The translations under genes were made by a program, and so were the position numbers. A stretch of 10,636 nt of DNA. It comes from a bacterium. GTDB taxonomy: Bacteria > Ratteibacteria > UBA8468 > B48-G9 > JAFGKM01. Positions 1 to 5,933 of the stretch are shown here, piece after piece. Below the pieces are notes generated by a model, which saw nothing but the letters and a program-made list of their open reading frames with translations, did not search any database and was not told the DNA's origin. How positions within the stretch are numbered: the first letter of the stretch is position 1; every line of letters begins with the position of its first letter. Location: assembly GCA_035371905.1 (NCBI GenBank), contig DAORXQ010000029.1, positions 6,092-16,727 of the forward strand, given 5' to 3'.

Positions 1-1
1 A

Positions 2-487
2 ATTATCAATAAGAAAATACCGATTATAAGAACAATGCCAAATTTAAATGTAAAAGTAAAATCAGGGATAATAGTTTATTGCTCAAATAAATACGGTAAA
101 AAATATGAAGATATTGTTAAAAAAATTTTTGCTCCGTGTGGAATTGTGTTAAAAATGCCAGAAAATAAATTTGATACAATAACAGCAATAAGTGGTAGTG
201 GTCCTGGGTTTTTGTTTTATATAGCAGAGGAATTTAAAAAGATATGTATTGAAAAAGGTATTTCTTCAAAAATCTTAAAAGATTTAATCTCCTATCTTTT
301 TTATGGAACAGGGAAGATGCTTGTTGATACAAAAATAGAGCCGGGTAAATTGAAAGAAATGGTATCATCTCCTGGTGGGACAACTATAGCGGGTTTAAGT
401 ATTTTCGAAAAAAGAAAATTTGGTGATATTCTTAGAGAAGTAATAGATGCGGCAGAAAAAAGAAGTAAAGAATTATCCAGTAATTAG
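2..487 (+). CDS. proC: pyrroline-5-carboxylate reductase, 3' part (N-terminus outside window)
   Basis: Reduces 1-pyrroline-5-carboxylate to L-proline with NAD(P)H in the cytosol, the last step of proline synthesis. The frame is open from the window edge, giving 161 residues; an internal ATG at 35 is not the start because the codons before it encode the conserved lead-in to the MPN motif (PIIRTMPN). Seen after that: ITAISGSGPGF (family GSGPA, here with Gly for Ala) at the start of the helical dimerisation domain, and the P5CR signature LKEMVSSPGGTTIAGL near the C-terminus. The Rossmann NAD(P)H domain is mostly missing because the window begins inside the gene, not because the gene is damaged. 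It ends with TAG 2 nt before the next gene, so the two are probably co-transcribed. Confidence 0.95.
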   Translation: MINKKIPIIRTMPNLNVKVKSGIIVYCSNKYGKKYEDIVKKIFAPCGIVLKMPENKFDTITAISGSGPGFLFYIAEEFKKICIEKGISSKILKDLISYLFYGTGKMLVDTKIEPGKLKEMVSSPGGTTIAGLSIFEKRKFGDILREVIDAAEKRSKELSSN

Positions 488-489
488 AT

Positions 490-963
490 ATGTATATGAT
501 TAGAATTAAACCCCACCATTTTGTAGATATTGTGAGAGATTATGGGAAAGGTATAAAAGAATATACTCCACATCCTTACGGACATGCTTTACATATCATT
601 GCTAAAAAAATTTTAGGCGATTTAGATATAATAATTCAGATTGAACTCGGAATAGATGATATATGCGAGCCCTGTATTCATAATGTAAATGGAGTTTGTG
701 ATGATTTAATAGATACTTCTTTTAGACCCCAAGCACCGGAATCAAAAAATGAGTGGAATCTTCTTATTGATAAAAGATGGTGTAATGTGCTTAATATAAA
801 ACAGGAAGACCTCATAGGAATTAAGGAATTGTGTAAGAGGATTAAAAATTGTTCTTATTCTGATATAAAAAATATTTACAGAGAACTTCCCGAAAATATG
901 ATTGTTGAAAGAGAGAAAAATATAAAGAAAGGACTTGAATTAATTTTGAATAAGAAATTTTAA
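490..963 (+). CDS. Cys/His-rich protein of unknown function, DUF1284-like
   Basis: 157 residues, function unknown. The N-terminus (IRIKPHH, His9-His10) and the DDICEPC segment followed by a further Cys recall the DUF1284 family as I remember it; this assignment is from memory and tentative. Visible candidate metal ligands are His9/His10, the PHPYGH segment with His28, His32 and His35, Cys59-x2-Cys62-x7-Cys70 with His64, and later Cys98, Cys115 and Cys121. No signal peptide or membrane helix, so a soluble cytosolic protein, perhaps binding zinc or an iron-sulfur cluster (inference). It starts 2 nt after the proC stop with no clear Shine-Dalgarno, suggesting translational coupling; a second in-frame ATG at 496 is an equally plausible start. 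The link to proline synthesis is positional only. Confidence 0.8.
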   Translation: MYMIRIKPHHFVDIVRDYGKGIKEYTPHPYGHALHIIAKKILGDLDIIIQIELGIDDICEPCIHNVNGVCDDLIDTSFRPQAPESKNEWNLLIDKRWCNVLNIKQEDLIGIKELCKRIKNCSYSDIKNIYRELPENMIVEREKNIKKGLELILNKKF

Positions 964-983
964 TTCAATGTTGTTTTCTTAAT

Positions 984-1012
984 TTGACTTTTTTACAATG
1001 TAGATTTATTAT
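984..1012 (+). promoter_or_regulatory. sigma70-type promoter of the ilvBNC operon
   Basis: TTGACT at 984-989, exactly 17 nt of spacer, then TATTAT at 1007-1012. Each hexamer matches the consensus at five of six positions. Transcription would begin near 1018-1020, only about 16-18 nt before the ilvB ATG at 1036 and just ahead of the AAGGAG ribosome site at 1023-1028. The leader is thus too short for a T-box, leader peptide or attenuator. Predicted from sequence only. Confidence 0.75.
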
Positions 1013-1035
1013 ATTAAAATTCAAGGAGAAATTAA

Positions 1036-2703
1036 ATGAAAGGAGCACAGATTTTTGTTGAATGTTTAAAGAGAGAAAAAGTTGAAGTTATTTTTGGTTA
1101 TCCGGGTGGCGCAGTTTTACCTTTGTGTGATGTTTTGTATGATAGTGGAATAAGATTTATTTTAACAAGACATGAACAGGGTGCTGCACATGCTGCTGAT
1201 GGGTTTGCCCGTTCTTCTGGAAAGGTCGGTGTTTGTCTTGCCACAAGTGGACCCGGTGCAACAAATCTTGTAACAGGAATTGCCACTGCTTATATGGACT
1301 CTGTTCCAATAGTTGCAATTACAGGACAGGTAGCAACTCATTTAATCGGTAATGATGCTTTTCAGGAAGTAGATATAACAGGGATTACAAGACCCATAAC
1401 AAAACATAACTACTTAATAAAAGATATAAATGAAATTCCAAAAGTTGTAAGAGAAGCTTTTTATATTGCAAAAACTGGGCGACCCGGTCCTGTTTTAATT
1501 GATTTTCCTGTTGATATTCAGAGAAAAGAAGGTGATTTTTACTGGCCTGAAAAGATAGAAATGAGAAGTTATAAACCTGTATATGAAGGGCATCCATTAC
1601 AGATAAAAAAAGCATGGGAACTGATAAAAAATTCAAAAAGACCTGTTTTAATTGCAGGAGGAGGAGTTATAATTTCAAATGCAAGTGATGAACTGAAAAA
1701 ATTTGTTGAAAAAACAAATGTTCCTGTTGCATTTACATTACTTGGTCTTGGTTCTCTTGATGTAGAGTGGGAATATTCTCTTGGTATGCCTGGAATGCAT
1801 GGTACAAAATATGCAAACTATGCAATTGTTGAGTCAGACCTTTTAATTTCAGTTGGATGCAGATTTGATGATAGAGTTACTGGAAAGATTGATGAATTTG
1901 CTCCACACGCAAAAATAATTCATATAGATATAGACCCTTCTGCAATAAGTAAAAATGTTGAGGTTGATGTTCCAATAGTTGGAGATGCAAAACATGTATT
2001 AAAAAAATTAAATGAAATGGCTGAAAAACTTGATATAGATGAATGGCTTAAAAAAATAAAAGAGTGGAAGGAAATGTATCCTTTGAAATATGAAAGAAAT
2101 GGTTTAAAGCCACAGTATATAATAGAAAAGATTTCTGAATATACAAAAGGAGATGCAATAATATGTACAGAAGTCGGACAGAATCAAATGTGGACAGCCC
2201 AGTATTATAAATTTAAAAAACCAAGAACTTTAATAACTTCCGGTGGACTTGGAACTATGGGATATGGTTTTCCTGCTTCAATTGGAGTGAAAGTTGCAAA
2301 TCCAGATAAAATTGTTATAGATATTGCTGGAGATGGAAGTATTCAGATGAATATTCAGGAACTTGCAACTGCTGTTTACAATAAAATTCCTGTTAAAGTT
2401 TTCATTTTGAATAACTGTTATCTTGGAATGGTAAGACAGTGGCAGCAACTTTTTTACAATAGAAGATATGCTTTTACCTGTCTTGAAGGAGGCCAACCTG
2501 ACTTTGTTAAACTTGCTGAAAGTTATGGAGCAATTGGATATAGGGTAACTACAGAAGAAGAATTTAACAAGATTTTACCAGAAGTTATGGAAATAAATGA
2601 TAAGGTTATTTTTGTTGATTGTAGAGTTGAGCCAGAAGAGAATGTATTTCCAATGGTTCCTGCTGGTGCTTCTTTAAAACAGATTCTTGATGGACTTGCA
2701 TAA
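1036..2703 (+). CDS. ilvB: acetolactate synthase, large (catalytic) subunit
   Basis: Thiamine-diphosphate enzyme that condenses two pyruvates to 2-acetolactate, or pyruvate with 2-oxobutyrate, the first shared step of valine/leucine and isoleucine synthesis; cytosolic. At 555 residues it has the family length. Seen: N-terminal TPP domain with YPGGA (22-26) and catalytic Glu47 in RHEQGAAHAADG; a central FAD-type domain; a C-terminal TPP domain with the GDG...NN metal/diphosphate motif at about 432-460, then GMVRQWQ. AAGGAG at 1023-1028 is well placed for this ATG. IlvN follows after 11 nt, as expected for the holoenzyme. Position 100 (in AITGQVATHLIG) is Ala where plant enzymes have the Pro197 that contacts sulfonylureas. 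FAD use is known for the family, not visible here. Confidence 0.97.
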   Translation: MKGAQIFVECLKREKVEVIFGYPGGAVLPLCDVLYDSGIRFILTRHEQGAAHAADGFARSSGKVGVCLATSGPGATNLVTGIATAYMDSVPIVAITGQVATHLIGNDAFQEVDITGITRPITKHNYLIKDINEIPKVVREAFYIAKTGRPGPVLIDFPVDIQRKEGDFYWPEKIEMRSYKPVYEGHPLQIKKAWELIKNSKRPVLIAGGGVIISNASDELKKFVEKTNVPVAFTLLGLGSLDVEWEYSLGMPGMHGTKYANYAIVESDLLISVGCRFDDRVTGKIDEFAPHAKIIHIDIDPSAISKNVEVDVPIVGDAKHVLKKLNEMAEKLDIDEWLKKIKEWKEMYPLKYERNGLKPQYIIEKISEYTKGDAIICTEVGQNQMWTAQYYKFKKPRTLITSGGLGTMGYGFPASIGVKVANPDKIVIDIAGDGSIQMNIQELATAVYNKIPVKVFILNNCYLGMVRQWQQLFYNRRYAFTCLEGGQPDFVKLAESYGAIGYRVTTEEEFNKILPEVMEINDKVIFVDCRVEPEENVFPMVPAGASLKQILDGLA

Positions 2704-2714
2704 ATGGAGGGAAA

Positions 2715-3227
2715 ATGGGGAAAAATAATAATGAAAATAAAATAGAATCGCACATAATTTCAGTTACAGTTGAAAACAGATTTGGAGTTCTTGCGAGAAT
2801 TGCGGGCCTTTTTTCAGCAAGGGGTTATAATATTGATAGTTTGTGTGTTGCAGAAACAGAAGACCCTTCTATTTCACGGATGACAATTGTTGTGAAAGGT
2901 GATGAGAAAATTTTAGAACAGATTTATAAACAACTTAATAAACTCATTGATGTTATAAAAGTTCAGGATTTAACGAAGGAAGACCATATAGAAAGAGAAC
3001 TTGCTTTAATAAAAGTAAATACTTCTAATTTCAATGAAAGACAGGAAGTAATGCAACTCACAAATATTTTCAGGGCGAAAATTGTAGATGTTGGTAAAAA
3101 AACATTAACTATTGAAATATCAGGAAGTGGTTCAAAAATAAGAGCAATGCTTGATTTACTTAAAGGTTTTGGAGTTAAAGAAATAATAAGAACAGGGAAA
3201 ATAGCAATTACCAGAGAATTTAAATAA
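2715..3227 (+). CDS. ilvN: acetolactate synthase, small (regulatory) subunit
   Basis: Regulatory partner of IlvB, activating it and conferring branched-chain amino acid (typically valine) feedback inhibition. 170 residues, normal for a single-unit small subunit. An N-terminal ACT domain spans about residues 13-85, with the hallmark stretch HIISVTVENRFGVLARIAGL followed by FSARGYNIDSL; the C-terminal half is the ALS small-subunit C-domain with ISGSGSKIRAMLDLL. The ATG at 2715 is preceded by GGAGGG at 2706-2711. It lies 11 nt after ilvB and 15 nt before ilvC, so all three are almost certainly one transcript. Feedback inhibition is inferred from the family. No truncation or odd residues seen. 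Confidence 0.96.
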   Translation: MGKNNNENKIESHIISVTVENRFGVLARIAGLFSARGYNIDSLCVAETEDPSISRMTIVVKGDEKILEQIYKQLNKLIDVIKVQDLTKEDHIERELALIKVNTSNFNERQEVMQLTNIFRAKIVDVGKKTLTIEISGSGSKIRAMLDLLKGFGVKEIIRTGKIAITREFK

Positions 3228-3242
3228 AAAAGGAGGAAAACG

Positions 3243-4235
3243 ATGGCGAAAATTTATTATGATAAAGATGCTGATTTAAAGTTTTTGAAAGATAAAGTTG
3301 TTGGAATTATTGGATATGGAAGTCAGGGAAGAGCACATGCATTAAATTTGAGAGATAGTGGATTAAATGTTATTGTGAGTGAACTTGAAGGAACTCCAAA
3401 TTATGAAAAGGCAAAAAAAGAAGGATTTGAACCAATTTCTGCAGACCAGTTAACCAAAAAAGCAGATGTTATTATGATTTTGGTTCAGGATAATGTTCAG
3501 CCATTCGTATATAAATCTCAAATTGCTCCAAATTTAAGTAAGGGGAAATATATTGGTTTTGCACATGGTTTTTCAATTCATTACAGTCAGATAGTTCCTC
3601 CAAAAGATGTAAATGTTTTTATGGTTGCACCAAAAGGACCTGGAGACCTTGTAAGAGACCAGTTTACAAAAGGTCAGGGTGTTCCATGTCTTGTTGCTGT
3701 TTATCAAGATTCAAGCGGAGATACCTTAAATATAGGACTTGCTTATGCAAAAGGAATTGGAGGAACAAGATGTGGAGTTGTTGAGACAACATTTAAAGAA
3801 GAAACAGAAACAGACCTTTTTGGTGAACAGGTGATACTATGTGGTGGAGCAACTGCATTAATTAAAGCAGCATTTGAAATTCTCGTAGAAAATGGTTATC
3901 AGCCAGAAGTTGCTTATTATGAAACATGCCATGAACTTAAACTTATTGTTGATTTGATAATTGAAAGAGGAATACAGGGAATGAGACAGGTTATAAGTGA
4001 TACAGCAGAATATGGAGATATGACAAGAGGACCAAGAGTTATAAATGAGAGTGTAAGAGAGGAAATGAAAAAAATATTAAAAGAAATACAGACAGGAGAA
4101 TTTGCAAGAGAATGGATACTTGAAAACAGTGTTGGAAGACCTGTATTTAATGCTTTAAGAAGACAATCAGAAGAACATTTAATAGAAAAAGTTGGAAAGA
4201 AAATGAGAGATATGATGCCCTGGCTTAAGAAATAA
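3243..4235 (+). CDS. ilvC: ketol-acid reductoisomerase, class I, predicted NADH-preferring
   Basis: Isomerises and reduces 2-acetolactate (or 2-aceto-2-hydroxybutyrate) to the dihydroxy acid, using Mg2+ and a nicotinamide cofactor. 330 residues is the short class I length. Seen: Rossmann motif GYGSQG at 24-29, His108, the APKGPG loop with Lys131, metal ligands Asp191/Glu195 in TDLFGEQ and Glu227/Glu231 in YETCHEL, and Ser252. Start set by AGGAGG at 3231-3236. The cofactor loop after strand beta2 reads SELEGTPNYEKA (46-57); the usual NADPH form is close to GLRPGSKSWEKA. The phosphate-binding Arg is Leu48, both Ser positions are Thr51 and Asn53, and two acidic residues (Glu47, Glu49) appear, the pattern expected for NADH preference (inference). 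Confidence 0.97.
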   Translation: MAKIYYDKDADLKFLKDKVVGIIGYGSQGRAHALNLRDSGLNVIVSELEGTPNYEKAKKEGFEPISADQLTKKADVIMILVQDNVQPFVYKSQIAPNLSKGKYIGFAHGFSIHYSQIVPPKDVNVFMVAPKGPGDLVRDQFTKGQGVPCLVAVYQDSSGDTLNIGLAYAKGIGGTRCGVVETTFKEETETDLFGEQVILCGGATALIKAAFEILVENGYQPEVAYYETCHELKLIVDLIIERGIQGMRQVISDTAEYGDMTRGPRVINESVREEMKKILKEIQTGEFAREWILENSVGRPVFNALRRQSEEHLIEKVGKKMRDMMPWLKK

Positions 4236-4260
4236 TTCGGAGGACGGGGTTTGGAAAATA

Positions 4261-4812
4261 ATGAGGACTTTTATAGGGATTGATTTGCCTGATGATATAA
4301 AAGAAAATTTAAAAGAAGTTGTTGATAGATTAAAAAAAATAAGAGAAGCAAAACCAGTTAAAATTGAAAATCTGCATATAACTTTGAAATTTCTTGGAGA
4401 AGTAGAAGAAAAGGATATTGAAGAAATAAAGAAAAAACTTGAAATATGTGCAAATAAATTTAAAAGTTTTGGTGTTGAAATAAAGGGGATTGGGGTATTC
4501 CCTTCAGAAAAACGTATAAGGGTTCTCTGGATAGGTGCAGAAGATGAAGGATACCTGAAGAAACTGAATAATGAGATAGAAGAAGAAATGAGTGAACTTG
4601 GTTTTGAAAAAGAAAAGGAATTTGTTTCACATATAACAGTTGCAAGATTCAAAAGTGTTCCAAATTTAAATTTTATAAGAGAAATTTCTGAAAAATATAA
4701 CAATTTTTTATTTGGGAAGTTTAGGGTTGAAAGTTTTAATTTATATGAAAGTAAATTATTACCGGAAGGACCTATTTATAAAGTAGTTGCTAAATTTCAA
4801 CTGCCTCAATGA
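4261..4812 (+). CDS. thpR: RNA 2',3'-cyclic phosphodiesterase (2H family, LigT-like)
   Basis: Member of the 2H phosphoesterase superfamily, known to hydrolyse RNA 2',3'-cyclic phosphates to 2'-phosphate ends and to ligate tRNA half-molecules in vitro. 183 residues, normal size. The two catalytic H-x-T motifs are present: His39-Ile-Thr41 (LHITLKFLG) and His124-Ile-Thr126 (SHITVARFK). The N-terminus RTFIGIDLPDDIK is typical. The ATG lies 25 nt after ilvC; GGAGG at 4239-4243 is too far away (17 nt) and the nearer GGGG at 4246-4249 is the only other purine site, so translation may be modest. No promoter is visible in the gap, so it is probably read from the ilv promoter. thpR, cinA and recA often neighbour each other in bacteria; cinA is absent here. 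Confidence 0.93.
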   Translation: MRTFIGIDLPDDIKENLKEVVDRLKKIREAKPVKIENLHITLKFLGEVEEKDIEEIKKKLEICANKFKSFGVEIKGIGVFPSEKRIRVLWIGAEDEGYLKKLNNEIEEEMSELGFEKEKEFVSHITVARFKSVPNLNFIREISEKYNNFLFGKFRVESFNLYESKLLPEGPIYKVVAKFQLPQ

Positions 4813-4815
4813 TTT

Positions 4816-4848
4816 CCACTGCCCACCTTAAAGGTGGGAGAGAGGTGG
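4816..4848. promoter_or_regulatory. palindrome upstream of the recA promoter, possible operator
   Basis: A perfect 17-nt palindrome, CCCACCTT-A-AAGGTGGG, lies at 4822-4838, flanked by a second complementary pair (CCAC at 4816-4819, GTGG at 4845-4848). GGTGG also occurs twice on the plus strand 11 nt apart (4833 and 4844), about one helical turn. The outer arm touches the recA -35 hexamer at 4849. In RNA it could form a 7-bp stem, but no T-run follows on either strand, so it is not a standard intrinsic terminator. It matches neither the CTGT-N8-ACAG nor the GAAC-N4-GTTC type of LexA site. An operator role is inference. Confidence 0.5.
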
Positions 4849-4877
4849 TTGACTTAAAAAAAAGGAAAGGGTATTAT
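4849..4877 (+). promoter_or_regulatory. sigma70-type promoter of recA
   Basis: TTGACT at 4849-4854, 17-nt spacer, TATTAT at 4872-4877: the same hexamers and spacing as the ilvB promoter. A perfect TATAAT overlaps at 4875-4880 but would need a 20-nt spacer. The spacer carries a run of eight A. Transcription would start near 4883-4885, about 15 nt before the recA ATG at 4899 and just ahead of its ribosome site. Predicted from sequence only. Confidence 0.75.
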
Positions 4878-4886
4878 AATCAAAAC

Positions 4887-4895
4887 GGAGGGGAG
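4887..4895 (+). promoter_or_regulatory. recA ribosome-binding site, fixes the start at 4899
   Basis: GGAGGGGAG lies just upstream of the ATG at 4899. The frame is also open back to an ATG at 4809, but that would add 30 residues unlike any RecA N-terminus, run through the palindrome and promoter, and has no strong ribosome site. The start at 4899 is therefore preferred. Confidence 0.85.
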
Positions 4896-4898
4896 AAT

Positions 4899-5933
4899 AT
4901 GGATAAGGAAAAAGCACTTGAAATGACAATATCTCAGATAGAAAAGGAGTTTGGTAAGGGTTCAATAATGAGACTCGGAGAAAAAAGATTGATTGAGGTT
5001 GAAGTTATCCCAACAGGAGCTATTTCTCTTGATATTGCTCTTGGAGTTGGAGGAATTCCAAGAGGTAGAGTAACAGAAATTTTTGGACAGGAATCAAGTG
5101 GAAAGACAACCCTTGCTCTTGAAATTCTTGCTCAGGCACAGAAACAGGGAGGTACTGTTGCATTTATTGATGCTGAACATGCGCTTGACCCCAATTATGC
5201 AAAAGCACTCGGCGTAAATATAGAGGATATGCTTGTAAGTCAACCAGATACAGGTGAACAGGCACTTGAAATAGCAGAAGCACTTATAAGGAGTAATGCT
5301 ATTGATGTTGTTGTTATTGATTCAGTTGCAGCACTTGTTCCAAGAGCAGAACTCGAAGGAGAAATGGGAGATAGTGTTATGGGACTTCAGGCACGACTTA
5401 TGTCTCAGGCATTAAGGAAACTAACCGGATATATAAGTAAGTCAAAAACAGCAGCAATTTTTATAAATCAGGTCAGGGAAAAAATAGGTGTGTTTTTTGG
5501 TAATCCAGAGACAACCCCTGGTGGAAGGGCTTTAAAGTTTTATGCATCAATTCGTATGGAAGTAAGAAGAATTGACAGTATAAAAAGAGGGAATGATATA
5601 GTAGGCAGTAGAATAAAGGTTAAAATAGTTAAAAATAAAGTTGCTCCACCATTTAAAGAAACAGAACTTGATATTTATTATGGTCAGGGAGTAAACAAGG
5701 AATCATCTTTAATTGAGGCAGCACTGAATTATGGAATTTTGGAAAAGAAAGGAAGTTATTTTTCATACGAAGGAAAAACTCTTGGGCAGGGTATAGATAA
5801 TATAATTGAAAACTTAAAGAAAAATCCTGCTCTTTACAAAGAAATAGAGAAAAAAATTAAGGAAAAAGTAGGACTTATAAAAACAGAAATAAAAACAGAA
5901 AAAAAGGAGGGAAAAGATGATGAAAGAAGTTAA
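4899..5933 (+). CDS. recA: recombinase RecA
   Basis: DNA-dependent ATPase that forms filaments on single-stranded DNA, drives homologous strand exchange and triggers LexA-type self-cleavage in the SOS response. 344 residues, normal length. Seen: N-terminal helix with KALEMTISQIEKEFGKGSIM; Walker A GQESSGKTT at 63-71 (catalytic Lys69; Gln replaces the Pro common in GPESSGKTT); Walker B VVVID at 137-141; DNA loop L1 near EGEMGDSVMG (153-162); loop L2 region with FINQVREKIG and GNPETTPGGRALKFY (188-215). The C-terminal tail is short and mixed in charge (KKEGKDDERS) rather than strongly acidic as in E. coli. It has its own promoter and ribosome site. Its last 17 nt overlap the next gene, whose ribosome site lies inside the recA tail codons. 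Confidence 0.98.
   Translation: MDKEKALEMTISQIEKEFGKGSIMRLGEKRLIEVEVIPTGAISLDIALGVGGIPRGRVTEIFGQESSGKTTLALEILAQAQKQGGTVAFIDAEHALDPNYAKALGVNIEDMLVSQPDTGEQALEIAEALIRSNAIDVVVIDSVAALVPRAELEGEMGDSVMGLQARLMSQALRKLTGYISKSKTAAIFINQVREKIGVFFGNPETTPGGRALKFYASIRMEVRRIDSIKRGNDIVGSRIKVKIVKNKVAPPFKETELDIYYGQGVNKESSLIEAALNYGILEKKGSYFSYEGKTLGQGIDNIIENLKKNPALYKEIEKKIKEKVGLIKTEIKTEKKEGKDDERS

Noticed and set aside
2..487. proC as a truncated pseudogene starting at the ATG at 35
   Set aside because: The frame is open to the window edge and the upstream codons are conserved ProC sequence, so it is only cut by the window.
4179..4703. 174-codon minus-strand open frame opposite thpR
   Set aside because: It is antisense to a gene with both catalytic motifs, has low-complexity Ser/Phe-rich translation and no ribosome site; the other minus-strand frames are likewise shadows.
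4822..4838. Palindrome read as an intrinsic terminator of thpR
   Set aside because: No T-run follows on either strand; the next plus-strand bases are AGAGAGGTGG. A read-through barrier is still possible.
4809..4898. RecA extended upstream to the ATG at 4809 (30 extra residues, overlapping the thpR stop as ATGA)
   Set aside because: The extension is unlike known RecA N-termini and covers the palindrome and promoter; the ATG at 4899 has a strong ribosome site.
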